Origin: Antribacter gilvus
GTDB taxonomy: Bacteria; Actinomycetota; Actinomycetes; Actinomycetales; Cellulomonadaceae
Assembly (NCBI RefSeq): GCF_003946865.1
Contig: NZ_QXTH01000015.1
Coordinates: 49,006 to 113,005, forward strand
Direction: 5' to 3'
Length of the DNA: 64,000 nucleotides
The position numbers were made by a program, and so were the translations under genes. This document shows positions 1 to 8,366 of this stretch, one piece after another. The notes below the pieces were generated by a model. It was given only the letters and a program-made list of their open reading frames with translations. It had not been told where the DNA came from and searched no databases. Numbering within the stretch: the first letter of the stretch is position 1; each line of letters opens with the position of its first letter.

Positions 1-597
1 GCCGTGGTCACCCGCGCGGTGCAGCGCACCATGCAGGCCGCCGATCGTGCGGACCGGCTGCTCTGCTCGGTCGACCGCGCCCGCCGCGCCACGGACCTGG
101 ACCATCACGTCGAGCGGTTCAGCGACCTGGCCGAGGACATGGCGGTCCCTGTCGCTGTCGAACGAGCCGCGGGGCTCGCGCACGCAGCCTCTGAGGGCAC
201 CGAACCCGTGCCGGGTGCGGCCTCCGCGCGGGACTCGCTCACCAGCAGGGACGTGCGGCTCGGGATGATCACCGCCCGCGCCCTGCTCTCGATGGCCAGC
301 TGGCATCCCGACGACGCGCGGGTCGTCGTCGAGTACGTCTGTCACGGTCTGTCCGAGCACGGCAACCCCGTCTCCGCCCTGGATGCGCTGCGCCGGGACA
401 TCACTCCCCTGCACCTGCTGGACATCAGCCACCGCGCCTGGACCGACCTGTGCCGGGCCCTGCTCGGCGAGCCCGGGCGCCCCGGCCTGCTGGAGCGCGC
501 GGTCCTCGGTGCCCGCCCGGTACTGCTCCTGGCGGACGCCCGCCTGATGGCGGCGCTCGGCCGCACGGCACCTGCGCAGGGGGTGCGTCATGCCTGA
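1..597 (+). CDS. Hypothetical protein, 3' part (runs off the left edge)
   Basis: The frame is open from base 1, so the start is probably outside the window. The visible ~198 residues are rich in Ala, Arg and Leu and predicted mainly helical, with no motif I recognise. The gene overlaps the following ParB-like gene by 8 bases (ATG at 590, stop at 595-597), which points to co-transcription and translational coupling. I assign no function. Its place upstream of ParB- and T4SS-type genes suggests an ICE maintenance or transfer accessory role, but this is position only. Confidence 0.6.
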   Translation, partial: AVVTRAVQRTMQAADRADRLLCSVDRARRATDLDHHVERFSDLAEDMAVPVAVERAAGLAHAASEGTEPVPGAASARDSLTSRDVRLGMITARALLSMASWHPDDARVVVEYVCHGLSEHGNPVSALDALRRDITPLHLLDISHRAWTDLCRALLGEPGRPGLLERAVLGARPVLLLADARLMAALGRTAPAQGVRHA

Positions 598-1612
598 GGC
601 CCGGGAGCGGATCGGAGCGCTGTCGGTCGCCGTCGACTCGATCATCGTCGGGGTCCGGCACCGCAAGGACGTCGGCGACCTCGACGCGCTGGCCGCATCG
701 ATCGCGAAGCTCGGCATGCTGCAGCCGATCACGATCACTCCCGCGCGGGTCCTGGTCTGCGGCTGGCGACGTCTGGAGGCGGTCAAGCGCCTGGGGTGGG
801 ACGAGGTGCGTGTGTGGGTCCGTTCCGGGCTGTCCGACGAGGCCGGGCGCCTCCTGGCCGAGCACGACGAGAACGCCCTGCGTCAGGCCTACACCCGCAC
901 CGAACAGGCCACCTTGTACCGGGAGCTCAAGGAGGTGTTGGCCGGCGAGGCCCGCCGCCGTCAGGAGGCCTCCAGGTTCCGCCCCGAGCCCAACGACGGC
1001 GGTGCTGACACCGGCGCCACGGAGGCGGACGCTTCGACCATTCCGGGACTCGTTGATTCAACGGGACCGGAGGCACTCGCCAGCCATGGTGACACCCGGG
1101 ACCAGGCCGCCATGCTCGCCACCGGCCGGAAGTCCTGGCAGGCGCTCGAACGCATCGGCAAGCTCATGGACCTCGCCGTCGAACCCGGCCTCCCGGCCAC
1201 GGTGCGCGACCTCGCCGCGGATGCCGTGAACCGGATCGAGGGCGGCGGCAAGGTCGCCCCCGAATGGGACGCCGTCCAGGCCGCCTTGCGCGAGCACGGC
1301 GTGACCACCGATCCCGCTGCACACAGCAACTTGGCGCCCGAACCGAGCGAGCCGGTCGTCGCGCGTCCGGTCAGCCTCTATGCGCTGCGGACGTGGGCGG
1401 CGACGTGGGAGGGCGTCTCCCAGCTGCTCGACCGGCACGACCCGGCGATCCTCGGACCTGCCCTGCCGCCGGACGACTGGAAGGCGATCTGCGACATGCG
1501 CCAACGGCTGGACACGATGGTCGAACAGATGCGCGCAGCCCGCGAACACTCCACGACCGAGAAGACCGCCGAGCCCCTCGCACCGGTCATCGCGATCGGA
1601 GCCCGGTCATGA
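590..1612 (+). CDS. ParB/Srx-fold nuclease-like protein
   Basis: A 340-residue protein. Residues ~12-100 look like the ParB N-terminal (ParB/Sulfiredoxin) domain: 'LDALAASIAKLGMLQPITI' followed by 'VLVCGWRRLEAVKRLGW' matches the family pattern of a short helix, 'xQPIxV' and 'GxRRxxA'. The middle (residues ~80-130) is charged and helical; the C-terminal third has no domain I recognise. Proteins of this type act in partition, transcription or nicking on plasmids and ICEs. No ParA partner is visible, so a segregation role is unproven. It overlaps both neighbours (8 bases upstream, 4 bases ATGA downstream), so it belongs to the transfer operon. Confidence 0.75.
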   Translation: MPEARERIGALSVAVDSIIVGVRHRKDVGDLDALAASIAKLGMLQPITITPARVLVCGWRRLEAVKRLGWDEVRVWVRSGLSDEAGRLLAEHDENALRQAYTRTEQATLYRELKEVLAGEARRRQEASRFRPEPNDGGADTGATEADASTIPGLVDSTGPEALASHGDTRDQAAMLATGRKSWQALERIGKLMDLAVEPGLPATVRDLAADAVNRIEGGGKVAPEWDAVQAALREHGVTTDPAAHSNLAPEPSEPVVARPVSLYALRTWAATWEGVSQLLDRHDPAILGPALPPDDWKAICDMRQRLDTMVEQMRAAREHSTTEKTAEPLAPVIAIGARS

Positions 1613-2286
1613 ACCGGACGATGCCCGAGCAGTGGCGGCTGGCCGTCATGTTTTTCGCCGCAGGAGCCGTAGTCGTCGCCGTACTGCTGCATCTCGTCCT
1701 GGGCGGGCCGCAGGCCGGACCGGCCGAGCCTTCCTCGACCGCGGCGTCGACGCCCGCAACCACACGGTCGACACCGCGGGCACCGACGCCCCACGCCATG
1801 CGCAACGACCCGGCGTCGGGCACGGCCCGGCAGGCGGAGGGGTTCGCGCGACGTGCCGTGTCGATCGTCTTCGACTGGGACACGACCGCCGACACACCGG
1901 AATCGGTCACCACCCAGCTGCTGGCGGTCGCCGACCCGACCGGTGAGGAGACCCCCGGTCTGCTCGCGGACCTGCCCGCGTACCTGCCCGACGAGGCGTG
2001 GTGGCAACGGCTGCGCGAGTACGAGACACGCCAGTGGCTGCACATCGACGTCGCCGAGGTCCCGGCCGCGTGGACCGCGGCAGCAGGCGCCGGGCAGCTG
2101 GGCGACCTGCGGCCCGGGACGACGGCCGTCACCGTCCGGGGAGTCCGTCACCGCTCCGGCACGGTCGCAGGACGCACCCAAGCCACGACGCACCCGGTCG
2201 TTCTCACGGTGTTCGTGCTGTGCGAACCGGCCACGGACGACTGCCGGCTGCTGCGCCTGGGCGCACCCGGCAAGGTCCTGGAGTGA
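1609..2286 (+). CDS. Membrane-anchored conjugation-operon protein
   Basis: The start is the ATG overlapping the ParB-like stop (ATGA). The 225-residue product has a short cytoplasmic N-terminus, one hydrophobic segment at residues ~11-29 ('LAVMFFAAGAVVVAVLLHLV'), a Ser/Thr/Pro/Ala-rich linker, and a soluble extracytoplasmic domain (~residues 70-225) with two cysteines near the C-terminus ('CEPATDDCRLL'). This is a common layout for T4SS bridge proteins of Gram-positive elements, including VirB8/TcpC-like proteins. I cannot show homology to them by eye, so the role is inferred from topology and operon position. Confidence 0.7.
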   Translation: MNRTMPEQWRLAVMFFAAGAVVVAVLLHLVLGGPQAGPAEPSSTAASTPATTRSTPRAPTPHAMRNDPASGTARQAEGFARRAVSIVFDWDTTADTPESVTTQLLAVADPTGEETPGLLADLPAYLPDEAWWQRLREYETRQWLHIDVAEVPAAWTAAAGAGQLGDLRPGTTAVTVRGVRHRSGTVAGRTQATTHPVVLTVFVLCEPATDDCRLLRLGAPGKVLE

Positions 2287-2293
2287 GGCCACA

Positions 2294-3472
2294 ATGCGCA
2301 AGCTGCTCCCCTACCTGGTCTTCCCGGTCCTGCTGATCGGGCCGACCGTCGGGCTCGTCATCATTACGATCGTCAGCGCCATGGCCCGACCGACAGCCTG
2401 CGCGCCGGCCGTGACCACGGTCCCGGGCACCCTCTCAGCGACGACGGCCGACGGCATCACGGTCCGGCTCGACCAGGTCCAGCTCACCCACGCCGCGACC
2501 ATCATGCGGATCGGCGCCGCGACCGAAGGTGTGGGACGCGACGGCGTCGTGATCGCGCTCATGGCGGCGCTGACCGAGTCGCGGCTGCGGATGCTCGCCA
2601 ACACCGTCTACCCGGACTCGGCGACGTACCCGCACGACGGCGTCGGGCACGACCACGACTCCCTCGGCCTGTTCCAGATGCGCCCGGCCGCCGGGTGGGG
2701 CTCGGTCGCCGAGCTCATGGACCCGGTGTACCAGGCCCGGGCGTTCTTCGGCGGGCGCCCCGGCCCGAACGACGGCTCGCCGCGCGGGCTGCTCGACATC
2801 CCCGGCTGGGAGTCGATGCCCAAGGGCGCCGCAGCGCAGGCCGTGGAGGTCTCCGCCCACCCCGACCGGTACGCCGCCTACGAGCCGGTCGCCGAAGCGA
2901 TCCTGACCGCACTGACCACCCCGACGGCCACAGCATCCCAGGCTTCCCCGCCGGCCGGGATTGTGGAGGCCGCATTCGCCACAGCATTCCCGGCCTCGCC
3001 CATCGTGTTCCCGCTCCCTGAGGGGAGCTGGCGGCGGGTCTCCGGGTTCGGGCACCGGGTCCACCCCGTCTACGGGACCACGATGCTGCACGCCGGGGTC
3101 GACTACGCCGCCCCGGCCGGGACACCGGTCCTGGCGCTGGCCGACGGGATCGTCACCCACGTGCTGCGCGACGAACGCGGCGGGAACGTCGTCGTCCTCC
3201 TGCACTACATCGGCGGCGAGATGTTCGAGACGGCCTACGCCCACCTCCAGGACGGGTCGGTCACCGTCCAGGTCAACGACGTCGTCGCGGCCGGTGAACA
3301 GATCGCCGCCGTCGGCTCCACCGGCGCGGCAACCGGCCCACACCTGCACCTCGAGGTCCACCCCGGCGGCTGGTACTCCCCCACGGACCCCGAACCATGG
3401 CTCGCCGCCCATAGCCCGGAGCACCTGACGAACGCCACCCCGGCGGCCTGCTCGAGCGGAGGATCCCGATGA
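2294..3472 (+). CDS. Cell-wall hydrolase: lysozyme-like plus M23 peptidase domain
   Basis: A 392-residue protein starting at the ATG at 2294, seven bases after the previous stop. Residues ~5-30 form a hydrophobic export/anchor segment. Residues ~75-190 resemble a lysozyme-like/transglycosylase region of conjugation proteins ('VIALMAALTESRLRM', 'DSLGLFQMRP'). Residues ~240-375 form an M23 (LytM/lysostaphin-type) domain: the zinc-ligand pattern is visible as 'HAGVDYA' and 'GPHLHLEVHP'. Two-domain enzymes like this open the peptidoglycan for the transfer channel. It lies directly upstream of the membrane components, which fits that role. It overlaps the next small gene by 4 bases (ATGA). Confidence 0.85.
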   Translation: MRKLLPYLVFPVLLIGPTVGLVIITIVSAMARPTACAPAVTTVPGTLSATTADGITVRLDQVQLTHAATIMRIGAATEGVGRDGVVIALMAALTESRLRMLANTVYPDSATYPHDGVGHDHDSLGLFQMRPAAGWGSVAELMDPVYQARAFFGGRPGPNDGSPRGLLDIPGWESMPKGAAAQAVEVSAHPDRYAAYEPVAEAILTALTTPTATASQASPPAGIVEAAFATAFPASPIVFPLPEGSWRRVSGFGHRVHPVYGTTMLHAGVDYAAPAGTPVLALADGIVTHVLRDERGGNVVVLLHYIGGEMFETAYAHLQDGSVTVQVNDVVAAGEQIAAVGSTGAATGPHLHLEVHPGGWYSPTDPEPWLAAHSPEHLTNATPAACSSGGSR

Positions 3473-3675
3473 ACACGAAGACCACGACAGCCGGCGAGCA
3501 CGACGGCGCCACCGTCCGGCTCAGCCCGGACGACGCGCTGTTCGGGCTCGAACTCCACCGCGGCCAGGACGGGTGGACCGCTACCACGACCGGGCCGCAC
3601 CTGCCGCCCGTCGAGCTCACCGGCGTGACCTACCAGCCCGAAACCGAGCCCGAGCCCCGCGGGGCCCGGGCATGA
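3469..3675 (+). CDS. Small hypothetical protein of the transfer operon
   Basis: A 68-residue product whose ATG overlaps the stop of the M23-domain gene (ATGA) and whose end overlaps the next gene start (ATG at 3672). It is acidic and hydrophilic, with no membrane segment or signal peptide. Tight coupling on both sides is the main support that it is translated. I do not recognise the family. Confidence 0.6.
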   Translation: MNTKTTTAGEHDGATVRLSPDDALFGLELHRGQDGWTATTTGPHLPPVELTGVTYQPETEPEPRGARA

Positions 3676-3938
3676 GCGCCGTCAGGCCGGACTTCTCCGC
3701 CGTCGCGGGCACCGGGTTCGGCGAGGTCGTCGGCGCGCTGCTGACGTTCACGCTCCTGACCGCCGTCGCGGTGCTCATCGCCTCGGCGATCACCTGGGCC
3801 GTCGCGGCCTCCGCGGGCAGCTGGCAGACCGTTGCCAAGGCCCGCACCGGAGTCCTCGTCGCCCTCGGCGGCGCTGCCCTCGCGGGAGCCGCCCTCGGCT
3901 GGGGCACCTGGCTCCTCAAGCTCGGCAACCACCTCTAA
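3672..3938 (+). CDS. Small two-helix membrane protein, VirB2/TrbC-like candidate
   Basis: An 88-residue protein with two hydrophobic helices (~residues 17-44 and ~61-80) separated by a short polar loop containing 'KARTGVLVALGGAALAGAAL'. Size, topology and position just before the VirB6/TrbL-like gene fit a pilin- or VirB2-like channel subunit, as in DUF6112-type proteins of actinobacterial ICEs. The second half resembles the next gene ('KTGVLVALG'), so the two look like tandem paralogues. The start is the ATG overlapping the previous stop. Confidence 0.7.
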   Translation: MSAVRPDFSAVAGTGFGEVVGALLTFTLLTAVAVLIASAITWAVAASAGSWQTVAKARTGVLVALGGAALAGAALGWGTWLLKLGNHL

Positions 3939-3954
3939 GACGGAAGGCCCGACC

Positions 3955-4233
3955 ATGAACACGGCAATCAACATCGACCCGAACACCAACGGCCTGCCCG
4001 GCATCGGCGCCCTCCAGACGATCGTCGGCGCTCTGATGACCGTCGGCCTGATCTGCGCCGTCCTCGGCGTCATCATCTCCGCGATCGTCTGGGCGCTCGG
4101 AGCCAACTCCTCCAACCCGCAGCTCGCCGGCCGCGGCAAGACCGGCGTGCTCGTAGCGCTCGGCGCCGCGATCATCTGCGGCGCCTCGGTGACCGCAGTG
4201 AACTTCTTCTGGTCCGTCGGGCAGTCGGTGTGA
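3955..4233 (+). CDS. Small two-helix membrane protein, DUF6112-like
   Basis: A 92-residue protein with two membrane helices (~residues 21-47 and ~64-86) and the linker 'RGKTGVLVALGAAIICGA', closely like the preceding gene. The pattern matches the small membrane protein that usually sits directly upstream of the VirB6/TrbL-like gene in actinobacterial conjugative elements. A Shine-Dalgarno-like GGAAGG precedes the ATG. Its stop (4231-4233) is two bases before the original start codon of the VirB6-like gene at 4236, which is now separated from its body by the Tn7-like insertion. Confidence 0.75.
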   Translation: MNTAINIDPNTNGLPGIGALQTIVGALMTVGLICAVLGVIISAIVWALGANSSNPQLAGRGKTGVLVALGAAIICGASVTAVNFFWSVGQSV

Positions 4234-4235
4234 CC

Positions 4236-4246
4236 ATGGTCTGCAC
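4236..4246 (+). other. Orphan 5' fragment of the VirB6/TrbL-like gene
   Basis: ATG-GTC-TGC-AC: the first three codons and two more bases of the interrupted gene, cut off by the transposon starting at 4247. If the element and one target copy are removed, the reading becomes ATG GTC TGC AAC GAC CCG, in frame with the body at 10886 onward (Cys-Asn-Asp-Pro). The early Cys matches the short N-terminus expected for this family. The start lies 2 bases after the previous stop, as expected for a coupled operon gene. Confidence 0.8.
4242..4246 (+). repeat. Left target-site duplication, TGCAC
   Basis: Five bases directly before the TGTAGG terminus. They match the five bases after the right terminus (TGCAA at 10886-10890) at four of five positions. 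Five-base duplications are the Tn7-family signature. The mismatch in the last base needs one later point change, or means the duplication is imperfect. Confidence 0.7.
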
Positions 4247-4323
4247 TGTAGGGGCCGGTTGAACATGTCGGTTCGACCTGCGTAGTTGTCGGCGAGTTGT
4301 CGGTCGGCTGGTCTTCGTGTCGG
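4247..4323 (+). repeat. Left transposon end: terminus and four TGTCGG TnsB-type sites
   Basis: The terminus TGTAGG (4247) is followed by TGTCGG at 4266, 4287, 4298 and 4318. The steps are 19, 21, 11 and 20 bases. The first site reads TGTCGGTTCG and the fourth TGTCGGTTCA. Arrays of ~20-bp transposase sites are typical of Tn7-like ends; which protein binds here is inferred. Confidence 0.75.
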
Positions 4324-4411
4324 TTCACTGCCGGTGATTAGGGCCGATTCGCCCGTCTGGGTACGTTGCGGATCCCGCCGTGTGGGCGGTCTCGCGACGG
4401 AGGGACTGGCC

Positions 4412-5119
4412 ATGGGCGCCGGTAGTTCGGTCAGGTTCAAGGACGCGGCTGGCCGGGAGTCGTCGGCGGACCTTGGGGTGGTCGATCCGGGCGTCCTTGC
4501 TGCGGGTTCACCGTTCCGGGTGTTCCGGTGGCGGCGTGGGCAGGCGCACTACTCGGGGTGGTACTGGTCGGCGACGACGGGCGGGCATGTCGTCTACGAG
4601 AGCCGTCTGGAGCTGGCGCGTCTGCTGCTGGCCGATCTGGATCGGCGGGTCGTGGCGATCGCGGCGCAGCCGTTCTGCGTGACGGCCGAGGTCGAGGGCG
4701 TCCGTCGTCGGCACGTGCCGGACTTCCTGTTGCTGGGGTCCGACGGCGTGGTCACGGTCGTGAACGTCAAGCCGGCCGACCAGCTCGACCGTCCCGAGGT
4801 CGCCGAGGCGCTGGGGTGGGCCGGTGAGGTCTTCGCGGGGCGGGGCTGGAGGCACGAGGTGTGGTCGGGGGCGCCTGCGGTGGTGCTGGCGAACGTCCGG
4901 TTCCTGGCGGGCTACCGGTATCCGGACCGGGTCGACGCGGCGACGGTGTCGTGGCTGGCCGGGCAGGTCAGGACCGGTGCGCTGCTCGGCGACCTGGAGG
5001 CCGGTGACCGGGCGGGGCGGGTGCGGGCTGCGGCGCTGCACCTGGTCTGGCGGGGTGTGTTCCGCGTCGATCTGGAGACGCCGTTCTCAGCGGCGACGAG
5101 GCTGGAGCGGGTCGGGTGA
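4412..5119 (+). CDS. tnsA: TnsA-like endonuclease
   Basis: A 235-residue protein; the ATG at 4412 has GGAGGG nine bases upstream, preferred over the upstream ATG at 4286, which lies within the end repeats. Residues ~60-125 carry the TnsA nuclease core: 'YESRLELARLLL' (Glu63/Glu67), 'HVPDFLLL' (Asp104) and 'VVTVVNVKP' (Lys120), the Glu...Asp...X-Lys arrangement of a restriction-enzyme-like fold. The C-terminal half (~140-235) is the region that contacts TnsB/TnsC in the family. TnsA nicks the 5' strands so that the element is cut out cleanly together with TnsB. It overlaps tnsB by 4 bases (GTGA). Confidence 0.85.
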   Translation: MGAGSSVRFKDAAGRESSADLGVVDPGVLAAGSPFRVFRWRRGQAHYSGWYWSATTGGHVVYESRLELARLLLADLDRRVVAIAAQPFCVTAEVEGVRRRHVPDFLLLGSDGVVTVVNVKPADQLDRPEVAEALGWAGEVFAGRGWRHEVWSGAPAVVLANVRFLAGYRYPDRVDAATVSWLAGQVRTGALLGDLEAGDRAGRVRAAALHLVWRGVFRVDLETPFSAATRLERVG

Positions 5120-7221
5120 GCGCGCTGGGTCCGACCACGGCGATCACGGTCGGGACGCGGCTGAGGCACGACGGGGAGGCCTTCGTCGTGCTGGGCATCG
5201 AGGACCAGGTGCTTCGCCTGCGGGGCCGGGGTGGTCGGGTGGTGCTGAGGGGCACCGCGGCGTTGCTCGCCGATCCGTCGACGACGATCGAGGGCGGGGA
5301 CAGCGGGCCGGTCGAGGCGCTGGGGCCGGTGCTGGAGAACCTGACGGCCGCTCAGCGGGCGCAGCTGGATGAGCGTCTGGCTCATGTCAACGAGCTGCTG
5401 ACCGGCTATGCGTCGGGTTCGGCGTCGGTTGCGCGGGACGGTGAGCCGCGATCGGGGTTCGACCCGGGGTTGGCGATGGCCGACCGGTATGCCGCCCGGG
5501 CGGCCGAGGTGGGCGTCACGGTCAGGACGTTGGAGCGGTGGGTGGCCGCGTTCCGGGAGGCCGGGCCTGCGGGGCTGCTCGACGGGCGCGGCCGGCGGGT
5601 CACCGATCCGCTGGCGGGGGTGGACGAGCGGTGGCTGGCGATGTGCCGGATGGTCCTGGCCGAGCACACCGACGCCGCCCGCCCGACCCGGAACCTGGTC
5701 CTGGCTCGGGTGAGCGCCCGGCTGGCCGCTGAGCACGGGCAGGGCGTGGTGCCTGAGCCGGGGCGCAGCAGGGCGCGGGTGGTGCTGGGTGAGATCACCC
5801 GGGGCTCGAACGCGTTCACCGGTAGCACGAAGGGCAAGCGGTCGGTCGCGGGGCGCCCGCAGGGCGTCTACGGCCGGTTGCGTCCGACACGACCGGGTGA
5901 GTACCTGCTGCTGGACACCACGGTGTTGGACGTGTTCGCGATGGAGCCGGTGACGTTGCGGTGGGTGCGGGTCGAGCTGACGATCGCGATGGACCTGTTC
6001 TCCCGGTCGATCACGGGGCTGCGGTTGTCTCCGGTCTCGACCAAGGCGGTCGACGCGGCGCTGGTGCTGTTCGAGTCGCTGCGCCCGGACTCGCGGGCAC
6101 GGACCGGCGGCGGGCTGCTGCCGTATGCGGGGCTGCCCGACCTTGTCGTCGTGGCCGGCGGCGACGGTCCGGGCGCCGGGCAGGGGCTGGCGGGGGTGGC
6201 CGCGGAGACGGTCGTGGTCGACCACGGCAAGATCTACCTGTCGAACCACCTGCTGGGGGTCTGCGCCCGGCTGGGGATCTCGGTCCAGCCGGCCCGCCCG
6301 CTGACCCCGACGGACAAGGCTGCGGTCGAGCGGTTCTTCCGCACGATCCGTGAGCAGCTGCTGGAGGCGCTGCCGGGTTACACCGGCCCGGACGTCCATT
6401 CCCGCGGCACCGATCCCGAGGGCTGCACCTACTTCTTCGTCGACGAGTTGGAGTCGATCTTGCGCGAGTGGGTCGGCGGGGTCTACCACCAGCGAGTGCA
6501 CCGTGGTCTGGCCGATCCGCTGGTCCCGGGGCTGGAGCTGTCTCCGGCGGAGATGTTCGCCGGCGGGCTGGCGCGCGCGGGCCGGTTGCGGGTCCCGGCG
6601 CGGGCGGACCTGGTGTTCGACTTCCTGCCGGTGGCCTGGCGCACGATCCAGCACTACGGCGTCGAGCTGGGCGGGCTGCGTTACAACGGGCCCGCGCTGA
6701 CGCCGTATCGGAACCGGAGCAGCAGCCACACCGGCCCGAACGCCGGGAAGTGGCCGCTGCGCTACGACACCGACGACGTGTCCCGGGTCTACTTCCAGGA
6801 CCCGGCCGACCACACCTGGCACGCCCTGGTCTGGGAGCACACCGGGGAGGTCGAGGTCCCGTTCTCGGCCGAGGCGCTGGCCTACGCCCGCCGGCTCGCG
6901 CTGGCAGGCGGCCGGCACGTGAACGAGCGGGTCGTGCTGGGCGAGCTGCTCGAGCGGTGGGACGCGGGCCTGACCCGCCACCCGGCCGAACGGCGCATGG
7001 CGGTCCGCGCCAGCCAGCAGCGCCAGGCGCGCCTGGCGGCGGCAGGGCCGTCCGCGCAGGTCGCCGGGCTTGCGACGCTTCGCGCGGTCACCGGCCCGGT
7101 GGTCCCCGATGCCCCGGAGCCGCTTCGGGTCACGGCGCTGGAGACGGCCGGGGACGACGACACCGACGACGAGCTCGACGACGAGGGGTTCTACGACGAC
7201 GCGTTCGACGTCCTGACATGA
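5116..7221 (+). CDS. tnsB: TnsB-like DDE transposase
   Basis: A 701-residue protein starting at the GTG that overlaps the tnsA stop. The N-terminal part includes a helix-turn-helix (~residues 122-165, 'VGVTVRTLERWVAAFREAG'). The catalytic RNase H-like core shows Asp267 ('EYLLLDTTVLDV'), Asp369 ('ETVVVDHGKIYLSN') and Glu405 ('DKAAVERFF'), exactly D,D-35-E spacing as in the TnsB/TniA/Mu group. A beta-rich region follows (~residues 480-570), and the C-terminus is acidic. It binds the end repeats and performs 3' cleavage and strand joining. The length is normal for TnsB. tnsC starts within its stop codon (ATGA). Confidence 0.92.
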   Translation: MSALGPTTAITVGTRLRHDGEAFVVLGIEDQVLRLRGRGGRVVLRGTAALLADPSTTIEGGDSGPVEALGPVLENLTAAQRAQLDERLAHVNELLTGYASGSASVARDGEPRSGFDPGLAMADRYAARAAEVGVTVRTLERWVAAFREAGPAGLLDGRGRRVTDPLAGVDERWLAMCRMVLAEHTDAARPTRNLVLARVSARLAAEHGQGVVPEPGRSRARVVLGEITRGSNAFTGSTKGKRSVAGRPQGVYGRLRPTRPGEYLLLDTTVLDVFAMEPVTLRWVRVELTIAMDLFSRSITGLRLSPVSTKAVDAALVLFESLRPDSRARTGGGLLPYAGLPDLVVVAGGDGPGAGQGLAGVAAETVVVDHGKIYLSNHLLGVCARLGISVQPARPLTPTDKAAVERFFRTIREQLLEALPGYTGPDVHSRGTDPEGCTYFFVDELESILREWVGGVYHQRVHRGLADPLVPGLELSPAEMFAGGLARAGRLRVPARADLVFDFLPVAWRTIQHYGVELGGLRYNGPALTPYRNRSSSHTGPNAGKWPLRYDTDDVSRVYFQDPADHTWHALVWEHTGEVEVPFSAEALAYARRLALAGGRHVNERVVLGELLERWDAGLTRHPAERRMAVRASQQRQARLAAAGPSAQVAGLATLRAVTGPVVPDAPEPLRVTALETAGDDDTDDELDDEGFYDDAFDVLT

Positions 7222-8366
7222 CCGACGTGGTCACGGGGAACGACGACGGCGAACGTGATTGGGACCTGTCGACCAAGGACGGGTGGTTCGCCATGGTCGG
7301 CGCGGCGCCACGCACGCGCCCGCCGGCGCGTTCGATCGCCGAGCTCGCCGCGATGGGTGCCGGCGAGCGGCGGCGCTTCGACCAGGCCCGCGCCGGCTGG
7401 CACGCGAACCTCGGACCGATCCGCACCCCGCAGGTCGACGCCGTCCTGGACGGGCTGGACGAGATCGTCGGTTCCAACCAGCACGACGGGGACAAGGTCA
7501 AGCCCGCAGCCGTGCTGGACGCGGCACCCGGGCTGGGCAAGACGACCGCGGCGGTCGCGTTCGCGCGCCGGTTCCACCGCGAGCAGATCGACCTGCACGG
7601 GGACCGCGCCGGGGCGGTCGGCGGGTCCTGGCAGCGGGTCCCGGTCGCCTACCTGCCGTTGACGTCCTCGACAACGATGCGGTCCCTGAACGCGTTGCTC
7701 TGCCGGTTCTACGGGCTGCCCGCCGCGACGCGCGGCTCGGCGACGCACCTTGCCCACCGGGCCGCCGAGGCCGTCGCGGGCTGCAAGACGCGTCTGATCG
7801 TCGTGGACGACGTGCACTTCCTGGACATGAGCCGTCACGACGGGCGTGAGGTCGCCAACCACTTCAAGTGGCTGGCCAACACCTTCCCCGTCACGTTCGT
7901 GTTCGTCGGCGTCGGGCTGGGCGCCCGCGGCCTGCTCGCCGAGGGGCTGACCGGCGCCGACGGCGCGTTCTCCCAGACCGCGCGACGCTGGACCGTGCTG
8001 CACCTGGGCTCCTTCGAGATCGGCACCGAGCCCGGACGGCGGACCTGGCGGGCGCTGCTGCTCACGATCGAGCAGAACCTTGCCCTGGCCCGACCCCACC
8101 GGGGCGTGCTCAGCCAGGACCTTTCGGACTACCTGTTCGCGCGCTCCAGCGGGCACTTCGCCTCGCTGATGTCGCTGATCGGACGCGGCTGCTACCGCGC
8201 GATCAAGGACGGCTCCGAGACGCTGAGCATCGATCTGCTCGACGCGGTCCGTATCGACCAGGCCGCTGAGACCGCCCGCAAGCACCTGACCGCCGCGCTC
8301 GACGCCGGACTGCTCACCACGACCGCCGCCACGAACACCCGGCCCGGACGCGAGGGCGCCGCATGA
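7218..8366 (+). CDS. tnsC: TnsC/TniB-like AAA+ target-regulator ATPase
   Basis: A 382-residue protein; the ATG at 7218 overlaps the tnsB stop. Walker A is at residues ~102-110 ('AAPGLGKTT') and Walker B at ~193-200 ('RLIVVDDVHFLD'). A C-terminal lid/helical region follows ('SSGHFASLMSLIGRGCYRAI'). It is the ATPase that links the target selector TniQ to the TnsAB transposase. The length is between Tn7 TnsC and TniB. It overlaps tniQ by 4 bases (ATGA), so all four transposition proteins are translationally coupled. Confidence 0.9.
   Translation: MTDVVTGNDDGERDWDLSTKDGWFAMVGAAPRTRPPARSIAELAAMGAGERRRFDQARAGWHANLGPIRTPQVDAVLDGLDEIVGSNQHDGDKVKPAAVLDAAPGLGKTTAAVAFARRFHREQIDLHGDRAGAVGGSWQRVPVAYLPLTSSTTMRSLNALLCRFYGLPAATRGSATHLAHRAAEAVAGCKTRLIVVDDVHFLDMSRHDGREVANHFKWLANTFPVTFVFVGVGLGARGLLAEGLTGADGAFSQTARRWTVLHLGSFEIGTEPGRRTWRALLLTIEQNLALARPHRGVLSQDLSDYLFARSSGHFASLMSLIGRGCYRAIKDGSETLSIDLLDAVRIDQAAETARKHLTAALDAGLLTTTAATNTRPGREGAA

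Noticed and set aside
4912..6981. 689-codon minus-strand frame opposite tnsB
   Set aside because: Arg/Gln/Pro/His-rich shadow; the plus strand carries the D,D-35-E transposase.
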